NCBI RefSeq assembly: GCF_002210345.1
Contig: NZ_MWQI01000005.1
Coordinates: forward strand, 62,001-126,000
Length of the DNA: 64,000 nt
Source of the DNA: Fibrobacter sp. UWB4
Lineage (GTDB): Bacteria; Fibrobacterota; Fibrobacteria; Fibrobacterales; Fibrobacteraceae
Reading direction: 5' to 3'
Shown: positions 35,153 to 43,152 of the stretch, piece by piece
Layout: each line of letters starts with the position of its first letter
Position numbering within the stretch: position 1 is the first letter of the stretch
Made by a program: the position numbers and the translations under genes
Notes under the pieces: generated by a model
Database searches by the model: none
What the model was told of the DNA's origin: nothing
The model's input: the letters and a program-made list of their open reading frames with translations, nothing else

Positions 35153-35720
35153 GTGTTCAGAAAGTTATGGAGTATTGCTGTGTTGCCAGCTTTGTTTGGC
35201 GCCTAGGCCTGTTCTGATGACAAAACGAGAGGTGTCTCTGTAGAATCGCCATCGAGCCAAACGCCTATGTCGTTCAAAAATGACCTTTGGGATGGCGCGA
35301 CCGGAGAGCCTAAAGTAAATATCGAAGGTGAAACAGCGGGTTATTGGTTTCATGGTTGCTGATGAAAATAAAACTGCGGATATTTCGTCTTGGGGCGGCA
35401 TTTGTTTAACCTATACATCGGACGCATCTTTCCGAGTCTACCTGGTATCGGAACTTGGCGATGAGTCGGACCACAATACGAAACCTCATGCTTGGTTTGC
35501 AGCTCTACTTGATCCGGAGTCGCCTATGACAAAATGTGTCCAATGGCATGATTTCACTGTCCTAAAAAATGGTTCTAGTGATATTGAACGTTATGGCGAC
35601 GAGGATGCGAAAAAGGCTAAAGTAATTCTCATTAAGTTTGAAGGTTCTTCGGGAGAACAGAAAAATTTCAATATCAAATCCCTTGGTACCTACGATGAAC
35701 GTTTGCTTGGTAGAAGCTAG
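35153..35720 (+). pseudogene. decayed lipoprotein gene of the same domain family
   Basis: AGGAGG lies 8 nt before GTG 35153, which opens a signal peptide, but TAG at 35204-35206 sits one codon before the expected lipobox (A-stop-ACSDD). Reading on, NDLWDGATGEPKVN and GYWF match the domain start; then near 35350 the frame shifts and resumes as GFMVADENKTADISSWGGIC. By comparison with the intact copies about 55-60 codons are missing at the junction. The remaining 3' half is open to 35720. Two separate lesions make this a true pseudogene rather than a single sequencing error. Confidence 0.85.
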
Positions 35721-35766
35721 GATGCAGATAGCTTCTACAGCGAAATTAATATAACGGGAGGATATT

Positions 35767-37383
35767 ATGTTTAATAAAATACTGGTTATTGCGACATCGG
35801 CTCTGTTGTTTAGCCTTGTCGCCTGTTCCGATGATAATCCATCGGGTGGTTCTGTGCCGCCAGTGACTGACGAAAGCAGTTCGTCTGTTACGGGAACGAG
35901 TAGCGACGATGTTGGCGGGAGTGCCGCAAATATCTCGTCGAGTAGCGAGACTGCAAATTCCTCAAGTAGTGCAAAAGTGCCGAAAAATACGGCAGCTTGT
36001 TTGTGGAATGCCAGCAAGGGCGACTATCTGGTGAATACAGGATTTGATCCTGATAGCTTACGTTATGCTGGGCTTTGGTATAATTTTAGCGATGACCCTG
36101 CTGGCGGTGTTACTGAAATTCATATGCCGGATGTGTGCGTTTATGAAGGGCCTGAATATGATTGTATCGTGGCTCTTTTAGAATTCTGTGGAAGTTATTG
36201 CGCTGAATTTCGTTTTAGAAAAGGATTATCAAATGAAATTTTTGCGGGAATGGGATTCGAAGTTGCTGGTTTTGATAATCCCTATGTCTCGAACCCCATC
36301 CGATTGTATGGCGATATCAGTGACTGGGGAGGCATCTGTGTGACTTATGCTGCGGATAGGGATGTGCTTCTGAAACTTTATACTGATAGCGTTACTTTTT
36401 ATAAGACTGATCTTGTTAAATCAAATGAATTTGTAGAAAAATGCATTACTTGGGATGCTTTGAATGCTACAGAGGCTTCAAAACATGCGTCTAGTATTCG
36501 TTTCGTTATGCCGGGCTCAGATAATACTAATGGACACCTTTCTATCGCCGCTATTGGTAAATACGATGCGAATGGAACTTGTGAAGTTGATGGCTATGCT
36601 GAAGTTTTAACAAAGGGTAATGGTAACTTGGAAGGACTCTTTGTTTTGCGCAGTTCCAGTTCTGGGCAAACTATTGTAAGTAGCAGTAGTAGCGCTAGCG
36701 GAGATTGCGAAGTTCCGCAGACGGTTAGCGGGCTTTGGAATCGGTTGTCGAATCCTGGATCGAATGACCGTGTGATGACGGGATTAGATAATGGTACCGA
36801 AACTTCGGGGTATTGGTTCAGCTTTGGCGACGATATGTCCGGTGTTGGTTCTGTAAAATGGCCGCAATCGCTTGGGATTGAATATACGACGGGCGATGAA
36901 ATTTATGATTACTGTATGGGCGTTTGTGGAGAATTAGAATTTGCAAAAGAAGGTTATTTGGGTATAGGTTTTCATGTCGCTGGCGTAGTTGATCCGTCTG
37001 AAGGTGATTCACCGGTGGCTAAGGCGAATATTTCGGAGTGGGGAGGCTTGTGTGTAACGTATGCTTCGGACGCTGACTTGGAAGTTGTTTTGGCATATGC
37101 TCAAGAGAGTGGATTTGGAAAATTCTCTAGAATGCCTAAGATGACATTGCCCAAGTCCGTTAAGCTAAAGACGGTATGTGCCGATTGGAATAAATTTATG
37201 ACGGTGTTTAGTGAAGTCAGTACAACATTTATGACGTCGATTCTCTTTGCCGTGCAAGGTGATGCAAATACTAAGAGCCGATTCAATATAAGGGGCCTTG
37301 GCAAATATTCTGAAAAAACAAACTTCTGCGAGTACGACGATGATCCGTTTGTATCCGGGAAAATGGGCCTCGTTATCAAATAA
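35767..37383 (+). CDS. lipoprotein with Ser-rich linkers and two copies of the same domain
   Basis: 538 residues. Signal peptide ending LVAC (Cys near 20), then a Ser-rich linker of about 50 residues, domain copy 1 (about 75-275, DISDWGGICVTY), a second Ser linker (RSSSSGQTIVSSSSSAS), and domain copy 2 (about 315-525, YCMGVCGE, NISEWGGLCVTY). GGGAGG lies before the ATG. The Ser linkers are typical of Fibrobacter surface proteins. It probably arose by duplication with the two loci upstream. Probably anchored at the outer membrane; role unknown. Confidence 0.8.
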   Translation: MFNKILVIATSALLFSLVACSDDNPSGGSVPPVTDESSSSVTGTSSDDVGGSAANISSSSETANSSSSAKVPKNTAACLWNASKGDYLVNTGFDPDSLRYAGLWYNFSDDPAGGVTEIHMPDVCVYEGPEYDCIVALLEFCGSYCAEFRFRKGLSNEIFAGMGFEVAGFDNPYVSNPIRLYGDISDWGGICVTYAADRDVLLKLYTDSVTFYKTDLVKSNEFVEKCITWDALNATEASKHASSIRFVMPGSDNTNGHLSIAAIGKYDANGTCEVDGYAEVLTKGNGNLEGLFVLRSSSSGQTIVSSSSSASGDCEVPQTVSGLWNRLSNPGSNDRVMTGLDNGTETSGYWFSFGDDMSGVGSVKWPQSLGIEYTTGDEIYDYCMGVCGELEFAKEGYLGIGFHVAGVVDPSEGDSPVAKANISEWGGLCVTYASDADLEVVLAYAQESGFGKFSRMPKMTLPKSVKLKTVCADWNKFMTVFSEVSTTFMTSILFAVQGDANTKSRFNIRGLGKYSEKTNFCEYDDDPFVSGKMGLVIK

Positions 37384-37390
37384 CATGAAA

Positions 37391-37415
37391 CCCGTCGCAA
37401 TCGCGACGGGTGTTC
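37391..37415 (+). terminator. intrinsic terminator of the lipoprotein cluster
   Basis: CCCGTCGC-AATC-GCGACGGG, an 8-bp perfect stem followed by TGTTCT. The T-run is weak. Confidence 0.65.
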
Positions 37416-37435
37416 TCATATCTCGTCTGTTGCCG

Positions 37436-37590
37436 TGTGGTTCGGCAGGCTCACCATCCTGGTTACGTCATGGCGGACTCCTGTGCTGCTTGCACTGAGC
37501 AACGCCGAAGTGAGCAATGTCGAAGCAAGATCCGCCATCTCCTCTCATCTATTGCCGTAGAAATGTCATTCCCGCGAAGGCGGGAATCTC
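37436..37590. repeat. composite dispersed intergenic repeats
   Basis: Holds TTCGGCAGGCTCACC-type and CACTGAGCAACGCCGAAGTGAGCAA-like elements and, at 37568-37587, the hairpin ATTCCCGC-GAAG-GCGGGAAT followed by CTCC. No coding frame is supported. Confidence 0.6.
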
Positions 37591-37599
37591 CTCTCTAAA

Positions 37600-38325
37600 T
37601 TACGGAAGTTCGCCGCCGATGAGTTCCATCTGCTTCTTGTAAATTTCCTTGCAGGCGTTCTCGCCGAGGTCGAGGAGCGTATTGAGCATGGCGCGGTCAA
37701 AGCTGGCGTGTTCGCCCGTGCCTTGCACTTCGATGAAATTCTTCGCGTCTTGCATCACGACGTTCATATCGACGTCGGCGGCAGAATCTTCGACATAGCA
37801 AAGGTCGCAAAGCGGCTTGCCGCTCACGACGCCCACAGAAATGGCGGTGATACCGTGCTTCAGAATCTGCTGCGTGATGCCGAGGCGTTCCTTGATTTTC
37901 TTTACGGCAATCGCGAGGGCGACAAAGCCTCCGATAATGCTGGCTGTTCGCGTACCGCCATCGGCTTCAATTACATCGCAGTCCACGACGATGGCGTTCT
38001 CGCCGAGTGCGGCGAGATCGGCTGCGCCGCGCAGCGAACGGCCCACCAGACGCTGGATTTCCTGCGTACGGCCGCTCGCGCCCTTGCGCTCGCGTTCCAC
38101 GCGCTTGCCCGTGCTTTGCGGGAGCAAGCTGTATTCAGCCGTGATCCAGCCCGTGCCGCGACCGGCAAGCCAGTCCGGAACTTTCGGGAGGAGCGTTGCG
38201 TTGCAGATGACGCGTGTGCGTCCCATTTCAATAAGGACGGAACCGTCGGCGCTCGAGATAAAGCCTGTGGTCATCTTGAGATTGCGAAATTCTTCAGGTT
38301 TGCGATCTGTGCGTGTGTAGGACAT
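37600..38325 (-). CDS. rph: ribonuclease PH
   Basis: 241 residues. Phosphorolytic 3'-5' exoribonuclease that trims tRNA 3' ends. Start RTDRKPEEFRN, the RGTGWITAEYSLLP segment, GRTQEIQRLVGRSLR and the ADGGTRTASI phosphate-binding region are all intact, and the length is normal. AAAGGA precedes the ATG by 7 nt. No rdgB gene adjoins it. The 117-nt gap upstream holds only repeat-like sequence. Confidence 0.96.
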   Translation of the reverse strand: MSYTRTDRKPEEFRNLKMTTGFISSADGSVLIEMGRTRVICNATLLPKVPDWLAGRGTGWITAEYSLLPQSTGKRVERERKGASGRTQEIQRLVGRSLRGAADLAALGENAIVVDCDVIEADGGTRTASIIGGFVALAIAVKKIKERLGITQQILKHGITAISVGVVSGKPLCDLCYVEDSAADVDMNVVMQDAKNFIEVQGTGEHASFDRAMLNTLLDLGENACKEIYKKQMELIGGELP

Positions 38326-38442
38326 AATAATTCCTTTGGGGTGGTGGGGTATGGGGTCGCTTTGCTCTGAGCAATGACATTGTGCTTTAGCTCATAACTC
38401 AAAGCGTAGCGTACTGAAAGCGCTTTAGCGTGTGCCCATAGC

Positions 38443-39315
38443 TTAATAACTCAGTTTCTCCGTTGTTCCTTCGCGGAAGCTTCCGAGGCGGTAAATAAAA
38501 TCGGTGTACTGCTGTAGTTCCTTGAGCGCTTCAACGACGTTCGGGTCCTTCGGATTGCCTTCGAACGAAAGGTGGAAAATGTATTCCCACGGACGGTCCG
38601 GATGCGGGCGGCTCTCGATGCGCGTGAGGTTCAGCTTGCGCTTGGCAAAGCAACCGAGCGCTTCGTACAAAGCGCCGGACTTGCTTGAATCGCTCAACAT
38701 GAACAAAAGCGTCGTCTTGATAGGCGGAGTCGGCTTCTTGCCTGCTTCAAAGTCCGGCAATTCAATGGCCGTTTTTTGAATCGCGTAAAAGCGCGTGAAG
38801 TTCACGCCCGGCAAATTTTCGAGACCCTGCTTCAAAATGTCAAGACCGTAGAACTTGGCGGCGTATGCGCTTGCAATCGCACCGATGTGCTTGTCGCCGC
38901 GCTTCGCGATTTCTTCGGCGCTGCCTGCGGTATCGTAAAAAGCGGTACTCTTGATGTTTGGGTGCTGCCCGAAAAAGCGACTGCACTGGGCGAGTCCCTG
39001 CGGGTGGCTCAGCACTTCGGTAAGGTCTTCGAGCTTTGTGCCCGGCAATGCACAGAGCGTATGTTCAATTTGCAACTTGACTTCGGCGACAATCGGATGG
39101 CGCCACTTGTAAAGCAAGTCGTAGTTGTCGTAAATGGAACCTGCGGTCGAGTTTTCTATAGGGATGGCGCCTCCGTCAACGACTCCTGTTTCAATGCCCT
39201 GGAAAATTTGTTCGAACGTGTCCATCGGCACGACTTCGATATCGTTTCCGAACAGGTGGTAGGCGGCACTTTCGCTATAGGCCCCGCGACGGCCCTGGAA
39301 TGCTATTTTCTTCAT
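38443..39315 (-). CDS. pheA: prephenate dehydratase
   Basis: 290 residues. Converts prephenate to phenylpyruvate for phenylalanine synthesis. The catalytic domain (1-185) carries GAIPIENSTAG and the TRF motif (NFTRFYAI), followed by a regulatory ACT domain with the ESRP Phe-binding motif. There is no chorismate mutase domain, so this is the monofunctional form. No ribosome site; TATATT lies exactly 7 nt before the ATG. A tandem-ACT protein and paaK at 3.5-5.3 kb are not linked to it. Confidence 0.95.
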   Translation of the reverse strand: MKKIAFQGRRGAYSESAAYHLFGNDIEVVPMDTFEQIFQGIETGVVDGGAIPIENSTAGSIYDNYDLLYKWRHPIVAEVKLQIEHTLCALPGTKLEDLTEVLSHPQGLAQCSRFFGQHPNIKSTAFYDTAGSAEEIAKRGDKHIGAIASAYAAKFYGLDILKQGLENLPGVNFTRFYAIQKTAIELPDFEAGKKPTPPIKTTLLFMLSDSSKSGALYEALGCFAKRKLNLTRIESRPHPDRPWEYIFHLSFEGNPKDPNVVEALKELQQYTDFIYRLGSFREGTTEKLSY

Positions 39316-39322
39316 GAGATGA

Positions 39323-39351
39323 AATATAAAAAGTAGGGAGTCGGATGTAGA
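39323..39351 (-). promoter_or_regulatory. pheA promoter
   Basis: On the minus strand TCTACA (39351-39346) and TATATT (39328-39323) are 17 bp apart; the ATG begins 7 nt after the -10, predicting a leaderless mRNA. Confidence 0.5.
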
Positions 39352-39404
39352 ATGTAGGAAGGAAAAATTAGTATGGAATTTGGTTATTGGTCGATAGTCA
39401 ATGG

Positions 39405-39480
39405 TCTTTAGTTGTTGTAACAGCGTCGTCGATGTTTAATTAAAAACTAATGACTAAGAGCTAACGACTAAAAACTAGCT
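39405..39480. repeat. TAACTA-type intergenic repeat tract
   Basis: Units such as ACTAATGACTAAGAGCTAACGACTAA recall the tracts at 29068-29158 and 48718-48752. Non-coding. Confidence 0.5.
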
Positions 39481-39481
39481 G

Positions 39482-40297
39482 TTACTTAAACCGTCTTGCG
39501 CCTTTGTATTTTGACGACCAATAGTTATCGTCCATGGAGGTGATCACCACGCCTTTACTTGTACTGGCATGAATGAATCGGTTCCCCTTTAAGTAAATGC
39601 CGACGTGGCTGATTTTCCAGAAGTTTCCGAAAAATACAAGGTCGCCTTCTTGCAGTTTCGTACGCCTGATGGAATAGCCGCGACCATCGTCATAAATATG
39701 TTGTGCGCTGTGGTCGAGTGGAATCCCGTAAAACCCTTTGTAGACTTGCATCACGTAACCGGAGCAGTCCGTCTTCTTTTTGCCGGCCGCTCCGTAAACA
39801 TACTTTGCCCCGAGCCATTCCTTGGCGTATTTTTCAAGGTTTGTTGGCCTGGCTGTGCGCTTTGCTTGTTTCTTTGCTTTAGAAGCGGCTTCGGTTTTTG
39901 CTGCTACAGCTTTTGTAGCGAGTTCTTTTTTGTTTGCTTCCTTTTTTGCGGAATCGGCTTTTATGGAGCCTTTCTGTACAGTCGCCGAATCACGCTTGCT
40001 TTGTGTTGTAGACAAATGCGCTGTAGAATCTTTGGGGCTTGCATCTTTTTCAACGGTTGCAAGCGAGTCTGCGCTTGTATTTGGGGATGCAGCAAGCCTT
40101 TCTTCTTGTACTAGTTCTTCTTGCTGGTTTACGGTGGTCGAGTCGATTTCTACAGTTTCTTGCTTTGGAACTCTGTACCGCTTGTAAGACCCGCTCTTTC
40201 TGTCGTATCCTGGGCGTACGGGAAAAGCGCAGCTTGAGAGCATTCCCAAACAGCATACAATAACAATTCCCGTAATGACGCGACTTTTGAAAGCCAT
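39482..40297 (-). CDS. NlpC/P60 cell-wall peptidase lipoprotein
   Basis: 271 residues. Lipobox LSSC (Cys23), then a low-complexity Ala/Lys/Ser/Thr-rich linker (about 45-150) and a C-terminal NlpC/P60 domain with Cys178 (DCSGY), His231 (HVGIYL) and His243 (FIHAS). Such enzymes cut gamma-D-Glu-diamino acid bonds in peptidoglycan stem peptides, here from an outer-membrane anchor. The long charged linker could span toward the wall. The ATG at 40297 has no ribosome site. The catalytic triad is complete. Confidence 0.9.
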   Translation of the reverse strand: MAFKSRVITGIVIVCCLGMLSSCAFPVRPGYDRKSGSYKRYRVPKQETVEIDSTTVNQQEELVQEERLAASPNTSADSLATVEKDASPKDSTAHLSTTQSKRDSATVQKGSIKADSAKKEANKKELATKAVAAKTEAASKAKKQAKRTARPTNLEKYAKEWLGAKYVYGAAGKKKTDCSGYVMQVYKGFYGIPLDHSAQHIYDDGRGYSIRRTKLQEGDLVFFGNFWKISHVGIYLKGNRFIHASTSKGVVITSMDDNYWSSKYKGARRFK

Positions 40298-40348
40298 CAA
40301 ATTAAATTTAAATAATTACGGCTCTCAAGAAAAGCTTTATTTGCTGTC

Positions 40349-40374
40349 ATGCCTGCCTCTGAGCAGGCATCTCC
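40349..40374. repeat. covarying mini-hairpin repeat
   Basis: ATGCCTGC-CTCTGA-GCAGGCAT followed by CTCC. Same layout as 37568-37587 and 57220-57241 but with different, still paired, stem bases. It lies downstream of bioB. Confidence 0.55.
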
Positions 40375-40396
40375 ATCTTAGTCTCGTGAATTATTT

Positions 40397-41371
40397 TTAG
40401 CCGATAAATCCGTGTGGCTTGAATCCGAGACCTTTCACAAGCTCAAAATCTTTGCAACTGTTTATGCCTGCGGTGGTGAGCATGTCGTCCGTAATCGCTG
40501 CATTTGCACCGCTCTTGAATGCTCGCTTGCCGTCGTCGCCCAAAACGCCGCGACCGCCTGCAAGACGGATGAATGCCTTCGGGTTGATGAATCGGTAGAT
40601 TGCCACGATGCGGCAGAACTCGTCGTTCGTGAGCTTCGGGAGATTCTCGTACGGTGTTCCGGGAATCGCGTTCAGCACATTTACCGGAGTGGACTTCACG
40701 CCGAGTTTGCGCAAATCCAGGCACATGTCGATTCGGTCTTCCATCGTTTCGCCAAGGCCCATGATGCCTCCGCTGCAAATTTCAAGACCTGCGGCAAGGG
40801 CGTTCTGGAGTGCGCCGATTTTATCGTCGTAGGTGTGTGTTGTGCAAACATCCGGGAAGTGGCGGCGGTACGTTTCCAGATTGTTGTGGAAGCGGGTGAG
40901 GCCTGCTTCCTTGAGCTTGTCGAACTGTTCCCTGTTCAAGAGGCCTGCCGAAAGGCAAATCGAAAGCTTCGTCTCTTTTTTCAGGCGACGGAGCGCTTCG
41001 CTAATCTGTTCCACGTCGCGGTTCGAAAGCGTACGGCCCGAAGTCACGATGGAGTAACGCGGGATGCCTGCCGCTTCTTTCTTCTTTGCGTCGGCGACAA
41101 TCTCGTCGGCACTGAGCAACTTGTATTCAGGAGCGCCGGTGTGGTAGTAGCTGCTTTGGGCGCAGTATTTGCAGTTTTCAGAGCAGCGACCGCTGCGGGC
41201 GTTCACGATGGAACAAAAATCAAAGTCGTCACCGTGGAACTTTTTGCGGATTTCGTCTGCGGCTTTCGTGAGTTCGTCGAGGTCTTCGCTTAAAAGCTTG
41301 ATGGCGTCCTCGCGAGTAATTTCGTAACCATCATTTAAAACTTTATTTTTGAGTTCTTGAACGAAAGACAT
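40397..41371 (-). CDS. bioB: biotin synthase
   Basis: 324 residues. Radical SAM enzyme that inserts sulfur into dethiobiotin. The cluster motif CSENCKYC (Cys63, 67, 70) and the NLETYRRHFP and CSGGIMGLGE segments that hold the second [2Fe-2S] site residues are present. Length is normal. GAGAG precedes the ATG. No other bio genes are adjacent, so the pathway is scattered. Confidence 0.96.
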   Translation of the reverse strand: MSFVQELKNKVLNDGYEITREDAIKLLSEDLDELTKAADEIRKKFHGDDFDFCSIVNARSGRCSENCKYCAQSSYYHTGAPEYKLLSADEIVADAKKKEAAGIPRYSIVTSGRTLSNRDVEQISEALRRLKKETKLSICLSAGLLNREQFDKLKEAGLTRFHNNLETYRRHFPDVCTTHTYDDKIGALQNALAAGLEICSGGIMGLGETMEDRIDMCLDLRKLGVKSTPVNVLNAIPGTPYENLPKLTNDEFCRIVAIYRFINPKAFIRLAGGRGVLGDDGKRAFKSGANAAITDDMLTTAGINSCKDFELVKGLGFKPHGFIG

Positions 41372-41439
41372 TTCTCACTCTCTGTTTTTGAATTTTTTTT
41401 TCGGTGCCAAATATAGCTATTTAGGGAAGGGGTGACAAT

Positions 41440-41465
41440 GAAAAAGCCCGGCGGTGAGGCCGGGC
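41440..41465 (-). terminator. intrinsic terminator of argF
   Basis: On the minus strand GCCCGGC...GCCGGGC is followed by TTTTT. It lies 140 nt past the argF stop. The stretch 41466-41606 between them has another possible stem around CGTAC...GTACG but no gene. Confidence 0.75.
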
Positions 41466-41606
41466 GAATTTCAAATAGCGATAGAATTTCTCAAAATTCG
41501 ATTTTGTCTTAGAGGCGAGTTAGACCAGGCGCGAATCCTCTGTAGCGTACAAATCGTACGTGAGGAGGTGAGCAACGCCGTATAACGAAGCCTATAAGGC
41601 AAAAGA

Positions 41607-42560
41607 TTATGCAAACGGCGTCATGACCTGCCACAAAACTGCTTTGTGTGCATGAAGCCTATTCTCTGCTTCTTCGAAGCTCATGTTCACGTCGAGATTG
41701 TCCATCACAGAGTCCGTGATTTCTTCGCCGCGGTGAGCCGGCAAGCAGTGGCTGACCTTGCAGTGAGACGGAGCGAGCTTCAAGAGTTCGTCGTTGATCT
41801 GGAACGGCAAGAAGTGGCTCTGCTTTGTAGCCTTTTCGCCTTCCTGACCCATAGAAACCCAAACGTCGCTATAGAGAATGTCGGCGTCTTTGACAGCTTC
41901 CTTCGGATCGTGGAATACGCGATACTGGCAACCGTGCTTCTTCAAGCCGGCCTCCGCTTCTTCGACAACCTTAGAGGGCTGTTCAAAACCCTTCGGGCAG
42001 GCGAGCGTGAAGTTCATACCGACTTTAGAGCAAAGGGCAAGGAAGGAGTTCGCGACATTGTTGCCGTCACCGATGAAAGCGACCGTTTTCGGCTTGTTGC
42101 CGTTCTTGAATCCGCCGAGATTTTCTTTGATCATCTGTGCAAATGCGATAGCCTGGCACGGGTGGTAATCGTCGGTCAATGCGTTCACGACCGGGATGGA
42201 ACCGTATTCAGCGAGTTCTTCGACGAGCTGCTGCTTGAAGCAACGGACCACAATGGCGTTCACCCAGCGGCTGAGGCAGCGGGCAACGTCCTTGACGCTT
42301 TCGCGCTTGCCAAGACCGATAGAATCCGGGGAGAGGAGCACGGCGTGGCCGCCGAGCTGGTTCATGCCCACCTGGAAAGTCGTAATAGTTCGCAGCGACG
42401 GTTTTTCGAAGAACATGGCGATGTTCTGGCCGTGGAGTCGGTCAGAGACCTTACCAGCGTGAACTTCAGCCTTGAGACGCGAGGCAATCTCAATGGTTTC
42501 GAGAACTTTTTCTTCACTCCAGTCGGTCAAGCGGAGGAAGTGTTTGTTGCGATCTATCAT
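41607..42560 (-). CDS. argF: ornithine carbamoyltransferase
   Basis: 317 residues. Makes citrulline from ornithine and carbamoyl phosphate. The HPCQAIA, DVWVSMGQE and HCLPAHRGEE motifs identify an ornithine (not aspartate) transferase. The carbamoyl-phosphate loop reads SLRTI at 55-59 where STRTR is usual: Ser55, Arg57 and Thr58 are kept, Thr56 and Arg59 are not. Related N-acylornithine transferases also vary here, so an acylated substrate cannot be fully excluded. AAAGGA precedes the ATG. Confidence 0.92.
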   Translation of the reverse strand: MIDRNKHFLRLTDWSEEKVLETIEIASRLKAEVHAGKVSDRLHGQNIAMFFEKPSLRTITTFQVGMNQLGGHAVLLSPDSIGLGKRESVKDVARCLSRWVNAIVVRCFKQQLVEELAEYGSIPVVNALTDDYHPCQAIAFAQMIKENLGGFKNGNKPKTVAFIGDGNNVANSFLALCSKVGMNFTLACPKGFEQPSKVVEEAEAGLKKHGCQYRVFHDPKEAVKDADILYSDVWVSMGQEGEKATKQSHFLPFQINDELLKLAPSHCKVSHCLPAHRGEEITDSVMDNLDVNMSFEEAENRLHAHKAVLWQVMTPFA

Positions 42561-42654
42561 TTGGTTTCCTTTGGGGTTATCCCTATTTATCGTTTGATTT
42601 ATGAATCAACAGATGTCTTTTTGTCGCTAAAATTGGTCACTTTTCTAAATGAAA

Positions 42655-42683
42655 AACGAAAAAACGGAGCTTTTACACTCCGT
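42655..42683 (-). terminator. terminator of the mS38-like gene
   Basis: On the minus strand ACGGAG...CTCCGT is followed by TTTTTT. It separates the small ribosomal-type gene from argF. Confidence 0.75.
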
Positions 42684-42719
42684 CTTTTACAGGAAATCAC
42701 AAGAAAATGCTAACGGATA

Positions 42720-42815
42720 TTAGCGAAGTTTCTTTTTGTGACGGTCACGACGACGGCGCTTCTTACGCTTGTGAGTCGCAATCTTCCTGCGCTTTCTTTT
42801 CTTTCCGCAAGGCAT
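42720..42815 (-). CDS. AURKAIP1/COX24 (mS38-like) small basic protein, 31 aa
   Basis: MPCGKKRKRRKIATHKRKKR is the start of a 31-residue, almost wholly basic protein that ends HKKKLR. It matches the AURKAIP1/COX24 domain, whose members are small ribosomal-subunit proteins (mitochondrial mS38 and short bacterial counterparts). GGAG lies 7 nt before the ATG and a terminator follows the stop, so it is a complete single-gene unit. Gene finders can miss it because of its size. Confidence 0.85.
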   Translation of the reverse strand: MPCGKKRKRRKIATHKRKKRRRRDRHKKKLR

Positions 42816-42892
42816 GTTGTATCTCCGTTAAAGGTTAAACTTAAAAATACGCCACCAAATAGAGAAAAATTTTATTTGGTTGTCAAGGGGTG

Positions 42893-42923
42893 AGTCTTAA
42901 GTTTTAACACTAAACTTAAGACT
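42893..42923. other. 12-bp hairpin in the gap between mS38-like gene and dusA
   Basis: AGTCTTAAGTTT / AAACTTAAGACT with a 7-nt loop. The gap 42816-43152 has no gene; it also holds TGGCGCAAGCGCCA near 42999 and ACCATACAAGTATGGT near 43031, both palindromic. No T-run follows, so these may be folded repeats rather than terminators. Confidence 0.45.
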
Positions 42924-43152
42924 TTAAAATGCATTGAAAATGTAATAATGTACGTCATGCGGGCGGGGCCCCAGCTCGAAAAAACTTAAACCCATCCTGG
43001 CGCAAGCGCCAACCTTACGGCTCGACCATGACCATACAAGTATGGTCGCGGCACTCGCCTTTTAAGGTTGTGGCCGACGCTTTATTCTCTCAACGTTTTT
43101 TATAAGACTAAAGTTAAGTCATTAGTCTCACTATTAACGATATTTATTTTCT

